A stretch of DNA of 64,000 nucleotides from Zygaena filipendulae (taxonomy: Eukaryota; Arthropoda; Insecta; Lepidoptera; Zygaenidae): positions 699,501 to 763,500 of the forward strand of contig OU015675.1 of NCBI GenBank assembly GCA_907165275.2, in the 5' to 3' direction. The position numbers and the translations under genes were made by a program. The notes beneath the pieces are model-generated. The model saw nothing but the letters and a program-made list of their open reading frames with translations. It did no database searches and was not told where the DNA came from. Of this stretch, positions 54,722 through 64,000 are shown one piece after another. Positions within the stretch are counted from its first letter, which is position 1, and each line of letters starts with the position of its first letter.

Positions 54722-56489
54722 GAGATTTGGTTTGTCAGTACACATCAGTACATATTTTAAATTTCTAGTCCTCCTAATCTCTACATCTCTTTGGCATAGC
54801 ATTTCATTTGGTTCCCGATCGTCGTACCACTTCTTTGATCTTTCTTCAGAACACTATTAATGACGGACATCCAGAAAAGTTCCGAGAGGGTATTCTGGTC
54901 TTCCCAATGAGCATTTTATGTCAAGGTAGTCTTGAAATGAATAGTTAATCGGAAATCCATGACAGAAAAGGATGAAAACCCATAACATTATCAGAAGTAT
55001 TATCTAAAGAGATATATCGTGGAAGCTTAAGAGTAAACAGAATATAGTATTTACCTTAATTTTACGTAGTACGTAATAAGTTTATTTTTTTTGTTTAAGT
55101 AGGTATCTTGGAAGATAATACAAGACATTGACCTTAACTGGCGCCCTTTATGTGGTACCTACCTATCAAGTAGTTCCGGGTGTCATGGAAGGTTAGTACA
55201 AAGTTACCGTTGATTTTTAGTATAGACAGATAAACAATCATACTCGTTCAACTGATAGAAAGAACACACAAAGAACTTGTTACATTTTAATTTATTCTCA
55301 GATTAGCCCTTATTTGGGGATTAAAAGTTCAGTCTTTAAAAATGTTTTGATAAGAGCATGAATGTGATAAAGTCAAATGAAAATGAGATGAAAATGAAAT
55401 GAAAAATGAAAGTCACCTGTTTATAAACCAAAGATTTATATTAATATAGTTTAAGCTGTAAATAAAAAGCTTATTATTTATTAGAGAAACATTTAATCTA
55501 TTTTATTTATACTCATTTCGAAATAAATATAAACTTTTTCTTCTATTATGGAGAGTGTACCTAATGTTTTATTGTGTTCAATTAAAATGATTGTTTACTA
55601 AATTTGGGCCGAATATTAATTAACTCAAAGTGGATATTAATTACTATTGTATAATTTGTGAAAAATGTATTTTTTATTACTTTACCTACGGAGTTTATAC
55701 CATTCCTGCGTTTGCCTACTAATCGTTATTGCTGTTACTGATTATTTTTTATTTTTGTTCACATCCCATATCTAAACTCGAAAGTAATTTTAAAAAACGA
55801 CGCACTTTTTTTAACTAGTAATACTAACTGAAACTTGTAAAAAAAACCATAACTTCGACACAAAGTCTCGATAACGATGCAATTTCTTCACCCTTGAAGG
55901 ATTAATGTATAAAATTGCATTTAACTTTGTGTATATTATTATAATAAAATTATTTATACATGAGGTGTGTACACATTAAAATAAACAAGTAAAATTTTAA
56001 GGGATTTATATAATTAAAGGGGTTTAAAAATATTTATATTTTCATCATATTCTAGAGGAAATCCGCGGACAACAGCTCTTTTGTAAATATAAATATATCT
56101 AATAATAAGTACATAGGTTTTAGAAATATTTAAGATGTGTTTAATGTCAATAATAATATGTATACATATAATATGTACGTAATGCTATAATAACAGGTGT
56201 AATAAATGGATACTTATTACTTAATAACCAATCAATTTTATGTTCCAAAATTAATAAAATTTATTTTCCACGAAAGCACGACGTTTTAGTTTTTCCACGA
56301 AAGCTCTCAAATAATATTAAGGTTGAATTCTGACTAAAATTTACTGATGGTAATTAAAAATTAATTTATTTCGTATTTTCAACAGCTATTCTATTCTATA
56401 ATTTATTATTATCATCTAAACTATTAAAATGAGATAATTTAATGTCGGGAAGAAAGTACCCTCCACCTAATCCAAGACTTAGTCCTTAG
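54722..56489. other. AT-rich interval with no gene recognised
   Basis: About 1.8 kb of AT-rich DNA downstream of the bHLH gene. It holds possible poly(A) signals (AATAAA at 55461) and short A/T-rich runs. No exon, RNA gene or family repeat was recognised. Confidence 0.5.
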
Positions 56490-56687
56490 TTACTAGATAT
56501 TATTACAAATGCAAATGTGAGCTTGTTTGTTATGCTTTCACGCCCCAACGGCTCAACCGATCATTATGAAATTTTACATACGCGTTGTCAGGGGACAGAG
56601 AAGGACATAGGGTACTTTTGTAGCAGAATTCCCGCGGAGACTCCGAAACTAACGCACGTGAAAGTTGAAACCGTGGGAAATAACTAG
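56490..56687 (+). mobile_element. Short Helitron
   Basis: It contains 'acaaatgcaaatgtgagctt', the 'gctcaaccgatcattatgaa' core and CTAG at 56684-56687 before T. The 5' TC is not clear. Confidence 0.7.
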
Positions 56688-56935
56688 TTACTATACAAAT
56701 AGCTGTTCACTCCGCGGTTTTGCCTGCATAAATATTCTATTTAGGTACTGTTTTGTACTGTTTCTTGCGGGATCGGTTAAGCAGTTTTTGAATTTATCCA
56801 TTACTAGCCGTCCCCCGCGGCTCCATCCGCGGTAATTTTGAAGATATGGGTTGACATGGGCTAGTTTTTTCCGTAACTCAAAAGATATGACACGTTTTAG
56901 GTAAGTGGTAACTTTAAACCTGAACGATTCTGTTG

Positions 56936-57015
56936 TATAAAAGTTAAATAGTTCAACAAAAGCCAGTCAGTGTGATTGGCGACGCTATCTAGTATAGTAT
57001 TATAATATTATCTGC
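56936..57015 (+). promoter_or_regulatory. Possible TATA-driven promoter with short non-coding exon
   Basis: TATAAAAG at 56936-56943 and GTCAGT with start A56969 have ideal spacing, and a consensus donor GGTAAGTACC follows near 57014. No downstream plus-strand exon was found, and part of the leader ('ctagtatagtattata') recurs at about 53665, so it may be repeat-derived. Confidence 0.3.
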
Positions 57016-57758
57016 GGCGACGGTAAGTACCTAGTACAGATTTCTTTGAAATCGAATTTGGTGTTTATAAAATAAACTATTTGTTCGTTTGTATGGACAA
57101 ATTCAGAGTATCGATCGCTCTTATTAACTCCGAGAATAACGAATTTTTTATCCCATAAATATAAATAAAACTATAAACCTTTAATCCTGCGACACTTATT
57201 CACGAGGCATACAAGCCACGTGACCTGACGCCGTCGTCCAAACCAAATCGGGCCTAAACTGAATTGGGGTTGGCCGTTGGCGATAACATCGCTTTTTGGG
57301 TGCAAATTGATTTTTTATTGCTTCGACGCGTTCAAAAACTGAACTTATCTACTTTGCGTTCGATATCTATGATACTTTATATAGGTACAGACATGGTACA
57401 GAGAAAAGGGGTGTCGAAGTGTAAGCTAGGGTACCTAAGTATATCAAGTTGTTCAAAAACAACTATTTCTTTTTTAAGTTTTAGAAGAAACATCTCTTTC
57501 TCAATAGGTTTCTTTAAACCAGTAGATAATAATTGGTGTAGTGATAAGTAAACTTAACTGCAAACGGAATCCCTTGAATTAAAACCTTTTCTGTTTGGTG
57601 TCCCCTTTCGGGCTATCATTGCATATCTAGATGATAGTCCAGTCAAAAACATTGGAAAAGAAAAAAAAACTGATGTATGAATTTGTATGTAGTGCGTGCA
57701 AATCTCTTAAGTGAGTTGAATGAGTGAGTGAGTGAGTAAATGAGTGCCAAAAGCGTGC

Positions 57759-57851
57759 TGCTCCAGGTGAGGCTCGAACTCACAACCCCGGCATCGCTCC
57801 ACGGCCACTGCCTTATAAGTACCGTGCGCTAACCAATTGCGCCACTGGAGC
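57759..57851 (-). tRNA. tRNA-Ile (UAU) with intron
   Basis: The 93-base gene reads GCTCCAGTGGCGCAATTGGT at its 5' end and closes with CTGGAGC plus discriminator A. The anticodon loop CTTATAA gives UAU. An intron of about 19 bases follows the anticodon, and TGCCG resumes the anticodon stem. A box GGCGCAATTGGTTAGCGC and B box GAGTTCGAGCC are intact. A T4 run follows at once (GCACGCTTTTGG). It is identical to the copy at 59693-59785. Confidence 0.95.
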
Positions 57852-58079
57852 GATGTGCTGACACACCAAATATTGTATCTATCGTTATGATGACAGTTTT
57901 TTTAACGCCTGACGATAATAAAATAGCAAGAAACAAAATCTGCACTATCCTTAATTCTGTACTATAGGTAAGATATATGTATATAGAATATCTTCTATTT
58001 ATTCAACAGCACAAACAAAAACGCCCGGCCTCCACAGTTATCTATACCCAAAGAGAAGTTACGCAACTAACTTTATAAT

Positions 58080-58250
58080 AAAACCAGCTGTCCCACGCGG
58101 TTTCACCCGCAATAATAAGTTCCCGCGGGAATAACGGATTACAACATAGCCTATTTGGAAGAATTTTTTAAATAAAGTTTTTGAGTTAAATCGTAACAAA
58201 CAAACAGAAAATCAAATATTTCCTCTTTATAATATTAGTATAGACAAAAC
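58080..58250 (-). mobile_element. Helitron-type repeat between the tRNA genes
   Basis: It has 'ccagctgtcccacgcggttt', 'aacatagcctatttggaaga' and 'ctctttataatattagtata', in minus orientation. Confidence 0.65.
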
Positions 58251-58828
58251 AAAACTTTACAAAATTTGTGCAGTTGTTTATAAAATAAACAATAAAATCG
58301 ATAATTGACTGTAGATATTAATATTTTAATGTTATTTTTTTCATATCAATGGCTGTTTAACAACTTGATGTTTTGTGTGATATTTTTAAGAACTGTGGCA
58401 GTATCACAGAAATAAATAAATAAAAAAAGTAACTGTTAGGGAACCTAGCGGCGCCACCTTTTTTGGAAGCAAAACAGTATTTTTCTAAAATATTGAAAAA
58501 AATATCCTACTCCTTTTCTTTCTTTCTTTCTTGTTTCTACTTATGGAGAAACACAGAAATTTTTTTTACATTATCCCGGAATTCCCACGGGAACTCCGAA
58601 ATCAACTAGAGTGGAACCGTGGGGGACGAAAATAAAAATTTAATCCATATTAATTTTTCCATGTTGTGAATTTCTTCATGTTGCGTTGCGGGTGCGTCGT
58701 TGCAGTCACAACTCACAGTTTAATTTAAAAAAAAATCGTGACAGTTTAATTAGCGATTAAAAAGAAATTTTCGTGCTATATTATTTTTATATAATATATC
58801 TATTTAAATAAAATATAGTAAGACATAA

Positions 58829-59027
58829 TCCTGTTAATATTATAAATGTGAAAGTGTGGATGTTTGGATGTTCGTTACTTAATCACGCAAAAACGGCTGA
58901 ACGGATTTGGATGAAATTTTGCATGCACGTTGTCAGGGGTACAGAGAAGGACAAAGGGTACTTTTTATCCCGGGATTCCCGCGGGAACTCCGAAATTACC
59001 GCGGGTGAAACCACGGGGCACAGCTAG
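58829..59027 (+). mobile_element. Complete short Helitron, 199 bp
   Basis: TC at 58829 after A, CTAG at 59024-59027 before T. Nearly identical to 43966-44164. Confidence 0.88.
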
Positions 59028-59034
59028 TATACAA

Positions 59035-59366
59035 TAATGGGCATGTTGACTAATTTTTATTTTTTAGTCCTTCTTGTAGATTATTAAAAAATATTGGACA
59101 CGTATTTTTTCTTTTTTTACGTAATCAAAAAATAACGGCGATATTTTGAGTTGAAATTTCGCGTGACGTCACTATTCTGAAAGTTTGTATGGCGGTTTTT
59201 GCGGTTAGTGACGTCACGACCTCCTCATCCTAAATTTGATGCCCTTTATCTCTGTATATTTTAATTTATTTAAAAAAGCAAAAAATACGTGTCTATTGTT
59301 TTTTTATTTTCTAACTGACGGACTAATTAGAATTTTGATTTTCAATAGTAGTCAACATCCCTATTG
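59035..59366. mobile_element. CRE-type MITE between the tRNA genes
   Basis: It begins 'gggcatgttgactaattt' and ends 'agtagtcaacatccctatt'. TGACGTCA occurs at 59164-59171 and 59209-59216, 45 bp apart. Confidence 0.85.
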
Positions 59367-59692
59367 TAAGTATAACGGGTGACTAGCTATACTAGTACTC
59401 GCGACTTCGCTTTCGATAATGTAGATTTTTTCAATAATTTTTCTATTCTTCTACATTCGCATTTTTATCTTTAATAACAAAAACACAAAAAAGTTAATAA
59501 TTATTTTTTAACTAAAAACAGCATGGCTTTATTCGTCAGGTCAAGTTTTATTGTAAGACTCATATCTACAATGATCGAGTCTTCATCAGGTAGAAAAATG
59601 TACCTATATGGAAGGTTTTTTTTTTAAACTGTGCCCAACCCAAAAACAGCTTCTATAATAGCTGTATATAATATTCGAGACGGGTTCCCAAC

Positions 59693-59785
59693 GCTCCAGT
59701 GGCGCAATTGGTTAGCGCACGGTACTTATAAGGCAGTGGCCGTGGAGCGATGCCGGGGTTGTGAGTTCGAGCCTCACCTGGAGCA
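59693..59785 (+). tRNA. tRNA-Ile (UAU) with intron, second copy
   Basis: Base-for-base the same as 57759-57851 but on the opposite strand. The 3' flank GCACGCTTTTGGCACTCA is also the same, while the 5' flanks differ. T4 after 'gcacgc' would end polymerase III transcription. Confidence 0.95.
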
Positions 59786-60125
59786 GCACGCTTTTGGCAC
59801 TCACTCACTCATTCACTGACTCACTGATTCACTGACTCTAGAGACAATAGATGAAGGGACACCAGCAGGCCCAAACTCATACTCGCTCATACTTTAGATA
59901 AAACCTCTATTTACCTACTTTTTTAGGCAATAGGCAATGTAGAACAATAAAAAAAACTCCAGTAAAATCATAAAGACTTATTATTTTATGTTTTACCGAT
60001 ATTAACTTTGCCCGCTTTTTTAAATTTAAGCTTTAGTTTAAGCATAGTAAAATCTATAGAAAAAGACAAGACAAAACCTATAGGTCTGTTTGTAAGCACC
60101 AGAATTTAATGAATAAATCAAATAT

Positions 60126-63100
60126 TCACAAGTCTTCTTTGACAAAAACGTCATCATTGTCACGATGCCATTTCCTGAATTCACTGATCGCTTTCAAAAC
60201 GTCCTCAGCGAAGACATCGGGCAATTCCAATGCTATGAAGTGTCCACCTCTGTCTAAAACCGTGCAGTTTAACAGGTTTTCGTATTTGAACTTTAACAAG
60301 TAAGGTGGTTGGTAGGAAAACTCATATTTAGCTTGTAGCGCCCCAGTTGGCACTGATGTTGGTATCCTGAAAAAATAGAAGACCTGAAATTAGACAAACA
60401 TTGCTTCGTTGCTATCACGTAGAAACGCTGCGCTGAGTCGCGCGACTACCAGGCAGCCAGCACTCAGGGTTGGTAGCAGCATGTGCGCGCTCCGCCTGGG
60501 GCAGTACCACCTCCTCGCCCATGTATGCCGCAGACCAGCCGCGCTGTGTCGCGCGACTACCAGGGAGCCAGCACTCAGAGGCGGTAGCAGCACGTGCGCG
60601 CTCCGCCTGGGACAGTGCCACCTCCTCGCTCATGTATGCCGCGGAGCAACCGCGCCATGTTGCGCGACTACCAGGCAGCCAGCACTCAGAGGCTGTAGCA
60701 GCAGCAGTTACATAACTTACTCGTCGATCTTCATTTCCAAATAACGTTTGTTGAATGTCTCAGCATACAACCGCATAGACGACGTGATAGATTCTGAAGA
60801 CCAATAAATCATAAAGTTGTCTAAGAGCTGGTCTCTTGTGAAACGATTGGTTAAACCACCATCTGTTAGGTTAAGATCGTGATCTTTGAATAAGTCCAGG
60901 ATGTAGGCTAAATGACCACATGGAGAGTTGGAGAGGGCTACACCTGGAAAACAATATTAACTAATTTGAAATAAAGAGATGAATATTATAATGCATGAGA
61001 CACTATAGCAAGTAAGTAGAGTGGTCATAGTGTTTCTTTGTGCTTAGTTTAAAAAAAAACATAGGTTAATAAAGAAGTCTATTAGATATAAGAGGACGAT
61101 TGTAAACAACCTGACACTGCTGCTGATACTCATCGAATCTACATAGTTATGGGATTCTTGGAGTAGAGCCATCAATAGTGTAATATTTAGGAATCGCAGC
61201 AAATATTTAGGAAACTGTTTAAAATGACAGCTGTCAGTATTAAACTTGTTACAGATTTTGTGGCAACAAAGTAGCCTAGCCTATTCTAGTATTGCAAAAT
61301 TTAGTAGTTATTTTTGAACAATCATCGTTCCTGCAATATTACCTATAGTATCCGGTTTAGAGGCTTGCAAATGCAAATATCCAGTTTGCTCCAACAAAAA
61401 CATATAAAACTTTTTAAGCGGGTACATGCGATCTATCAGATCTTCATCCACCAAAAGTTTGGGATAAACAGCTCCTAGGATAGATACATAAGTCGCCCCT
61501 GGTGACATGGTAATAGCCATATTGTTATGGAAGCCGAGAAGTTCCTGCAATTTAGAAGAAACAGTATATTTCTTGTCTTCAGAAGCATAGGTTGAGAGAA
61601 AGAAATCCTTACTAATATTCTAAATGCCACGTGAGTTGGTTTGTTAAGCTTTCACGCCCTAACGACTCACCCAATCATAATGAAATTTTGCATTCTTGTT
61701 GTTAGGAATACAGAAAAGGCCATAGGGTACTTTTTACTCTAAAATTAACGCTACAGGGAACCGCTAGTAATTAGGCCATTAATTTTAGATCGTTTAAGAC
61801 ATGGTCGTAGGCCGTGGCTAGCCTAGGCTAAAGTGGCTAGCCTTCATTGTCAATCATTTTATGAATTAAATTCAGATTAATGAGTTCTATCACCTTGGGA
61901 AATACAGTAGCCATGATGCTTCCAATTATGGAGCCCCAGTCACCTCCCTGAAGATAAAATTGTTTGAATCCAAGTCTATGCATCAAATTTCTCAGCACAA
62001 CTGCCATTTCAGCTGCACCCAAACCTGGTCGAAATGTCGCCTATAGCAATAGAAACAATTAAAAGTGTTATTAGCTGTCTGAAAATTATATTTGAGATCT
62101 TTGGGTACCACATCACACAATTCTGAATAACCAAATTTTAGATAAATGGATAAATTACATCAGAAAATCCAAAACCAGGTAGACTAGGGATGATCAGCTC
62201 TAGGGCAAAGTCTCTGTCTTTGCTAACAGCAGTAAGGTGAGGTATGGCTTCGTAAAACTCTCTTACTGATCCTGGCCATCCGTGGAGCACTAGCAATGGC
62301 ACTACTTCTATATCTTCAGATACCTGCAAAAAATCCAATGGCCGTTGTGGTACATAAAAACCAAAAGAGGTTTGCTTTAATGTCATTGCTATAAATTTAC
62401 CATCAGGCGTTCCTAAAATACTCTATAATTTGTAATCGTATTGGAATCTCACCTTCGGCTTTACTCTAATGAAATGCAGATCTAGACCCTGTATGTTAGT
62501 CTTGTACTGCGGGAACTGATTGAGGAACTCCTCCCTTTCAGCGAATGGATACTGCTCAGCCAGGTACCTGAGCCAAGGCTCCAACTGCTCACTATTGAAC
62601 CCGTAGTTGAAAGCAGCGTCTTCCAAAGGAGGGGTCCAAGGACGGTGGCTGGTCAAACGATCTTTCAGGTCTCGTATCATCTGAAAAACCAGTTGGCGAC
62701 TATGTCAGGCTCGGCTAATGTTGACTTTGAATTTTGAACATCAAAGATCTTCAAATCTGAAGAATGAAGAACAAAATTACATTTTTTCTGGTTGACTCGT
62801 TTGGATAATGACTGCAGTCTTTTTTTAAGCATTACCATGCTTTTTATTTTCTATCTTATAAAATTACTACAATTGTCCCAAGCACCCAAGAAACTTTGGC
62901 AAATATAAAAATGATAGTGATATAGAAATGAATCACCGTAATTTTGGCATTAGTCGTGTGACCAGATTTAGCAAAATTATGTGATTACGGTTTAAACCCA
63001 AGCACCGTTTTGCTTGCCCATATACCTATATATTATGGCAACCGCGATTGCGACAAATCGCAGCGACAAATTGCCAGCCAGATTGCACTGTGAGTAGGCG

Positions 63101-64000
63101 CTACAATCGCTGCTATAATCGTATAATGGGCATGTTGACAATTTTTTTTAGCCAGTTAGTAGTCTTGTAGATTAATAAAAAATATTGGACACTTTTTTTT
63201 TCTTTTTTTACGTAATCAAAAAATAACGGCGCAACAATTCAACATTGAGTTGAAATTTCGTGTGACGTCACTATTCGGACAGTTTGTATGGCGGTTTTAG
63301 CGGTTAGTGACGTCACGACCCCCTCACCCTAGTGACGTCACTATTCGGACAGTTTGTATGGCGGTTTAAGCGGTTAGTGACGTCACGACCCCCTCACTCT
63401 AAACTTTATTGAGCTTTATCTCTGTATATTTCAATTTATTTGAAAAAGCAAAAAAATACGTGTCTATTGTTTTTTTATTTTCTGACGGACTAATTAGAGT
63501 TTTGATTTTCAAAAGTAGTCAACATCCCCATTCTGCCAAATCTGGTCGCACTGGCTGGTGTGGAGTCCTTAGCCTAGTTGTGGAGGTCCATTGGCTGATG
63601 ATAAGGCGATGATGAGCAGTTTCCCGGAAGGATAAGAAGTTAGAACGTCATGTCTTCGTGTACACTATCGCCAATTAAAAGTACTTTTAATTAACTTTCA
63701 TTGAATTTGTAAAATACCTATATTCTTCTTTGAAGTTTTTTTTGTTGTTATCTGTTTGTTAGTTGTTACGTCTTATCTATTCACACAGATTACAAAACTT
63801 TATTACTCTTATTACCTCATCGTCAAACTTTATTTTAAAATCTCTAACACTGGTGTCTTCTCGCTTGGGTCCATCACCCCACCACTCTCCGAGGTCGAGG
63901 TCTGGCAAAGGCGGTGGACCTTTCAGATATATCTGATAGAATAGAAACGACAACGAAACCAAAGTTTTAATGCAGAAAAGTATTAGGAAGAAATGTCGAC
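60126..64000 (-). CDS. JHEH: Juvenile hormone epoxide hydrolase, N-terminus off the right edge
   Basis: A microsomal-type alpha/beta hydrolase that opens the epoxide of juvenile hormone to the diol. Minus-strand exons: 63816-64000 (continues past the window), 62453-62680, 62159-62323, 61894-62040, 61343-61544, 60721-60943 and 60126-60366. Phases join to 462 residues ending in TGA; family members are about this size, so only a few N-terminal residues are missing. An N-terminal hydrophobic anchor precedes PPLPDLDLGEWWG. Oxyanion motif HGWP is at about 151-154; the nucleophile Asp226 is in GGDWGS; a putative proton-donor Tyr is in GYLHLQASKPDT and another in RLYAE; the catalytic His425 is in RGGHF. 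Exon 4 is taken to end at FPK because the next exon then resumes with ELLGFHNNM; reading through gives a stop. A generic microsomal epoxide hydrolase is the alternative. Introns carry a CRE MITE, a Helitron and a 111-bp tandem repeat. Confidence 0.93.
60437..60706. repeat. GC-rich 111-bp minisatellite inside a JHEH intron
   Basis: The block GCGCGACTACCAGG recurs at 60440, 60551 and 60662, exactly 111 bp apart, with about 2.4 units in all. The array is strongly CpG-rich against an AT-rich background. Because 111 is a multiple of three, several frames stay open on both strands; unit-to-unit changes alter most of the encoded residues, which argues against coding. It lies between the exons at 60366 and 60721. 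Confidence 0.9.
61605..61771 (+). mobile_element. Short Helitron in a JHEH intron
   Basis: It has 'ccttactaatattctaaatg', the 'aacgactcacccaatcataa' core and CTAG near 61768 after 'gggaaccg'. The hairpin is degraded. Confidence 0.6.
63126..63531. mobile_element. CRE-type MITE with internal duplication in the first JHEH intron
   Basis: Starts 'aatgggcatgttgacaa' and ends 'gtagtcaacatccccatt'. The CRE-bearing core is duplicated with a 70-bp period, giving TGACGTCA at 63263, 63308, 63333 and 63378. The 'gacagtttgtatggcggttt' block is present twice. Confidence 0.88.

Noticed and set aside
54290..54802. 170-codon minus-strand open frame
   Set aside because: It is the antisense of the last bHLH exon, whose plus-strand frame continues the [12 protein letters not shown] helix in the correct phase.
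57264..57551. 95-codon open frame downstream of the 57.0-kb promoter motif
   Set aside because: The residue composition is unremarkable, there is no recognisable domain, and no acceptor clearly links it to the upstream donor.
60409..60744. 111-codon plus-strand frame and overlapping minus-strand frame
   Set aside because: Both come from the 111-bp tandem repeat; unit differences change most residues and the segment sits within a JHEH intron.
61837..61893. Extension of JHEH exon 4 into VIELINLNLIHK
   Set aside because: It ends in a stop; a GT donor after FPK joins in phase to ELLGFHNNM, which restores the family sequence.
62324..62386. Upstream extension of JHEH exon 3 (frame starting MTLKQTS)
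   Set aside because: A TTTTTTGCAG acceptor at 62324 joins VKPK to VSEDIEVVPLL without the extra residues, as the family requires.
1..64000. CRISPR arrays, operons, Shine-Dalgarno sites, rRNA genes
   Set aside because: Nothing of the kind is present; the window is animal nuclear DNA with spliceosomal introns and interspersed eukaryotic repeats.

Overview
The window is lepidopteran (moth or butterfly) genomic DNA. It is AT-rich and intron-rich, with GT-AG introns and arthropod TATA plus TCAGT start-site pairs. It is packed with very short Helitrons (5' TC, 3' hairpin then CTAG, A|T target), small inverted-repeat elements and a tRNA-derived SINE. A juvenile hormone epoxide hydrolase gene fits this. 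The species cannot be told from the sequence.

Layout, left to right. (1) 540-4315, minus: six exons of a phytanoyl-CoA dioxygenase (peroxisomal alpha-oxidation); its last exon lies left of the window and its first exon was not found. (2) 4.3-8.3 kb: repeats. (3) 8342-9556 minus and 10801-12024 plus: two intronless secreted serpins placed head to head. One has a normal inhibitory reactive loop with predicted P1 Arg; the other has a shortened loop and an eroded hinge. (4) 12.0-17.8 kb: a dense field of inverted-repeat elements. (5) 17872-35035, minus: a 14-exon gene for a 719-residue two-pass membrane protein resembling the N-terminal and middle domains of APD-type proteins but lacking a RING finger. 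Every splice phase closes, and a candidate non-coding first exon sits at 46.7-46.8 kb. (6) 35.0-50.5 kb: repeats, including two near-perfect foldbacks. (7) 50578-54721, plus: a TAL1/HLH3B-type bHLH transcription factor (268 residues, three coding exons), with a candidate non-coding first exon. (8) 57.8 and 59.7 kb: two identical intron-containing tRNA-Ile(UAU) genes in opposite orientation. (9) 60126-64000, minus: a juvenile hormone epoxide hydrolase in seven exons, lacking only the extreme N-terminus, which is off the right edge.

The genes do not form one pathway. The serpins are a local paralogous pair probably acting in haemolymph or gut. The hydrolase (juvenile hormone breakdown), the dioxygenase (lipid oxidation) and the bHLH factor are independent single genes. 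Gene structures were assembled by hand from reading frame, splice sites and family motifs, with intron phases checked exon by exon; no database search was possible, so family names rest on recognised motifs.

Points of most interest: a repeat family that carries paired CRE (TGACGTCA) sites, whose internal duplication puts four of them in the hydrolase intron and whose longest relative keeps a decayed THAP zinc finger; a Helitron end lying seven bases from a 3' splice site; a tandem CTAG|TC Helitron junction; a 163-bp-arm foldback; and the serpin pair.
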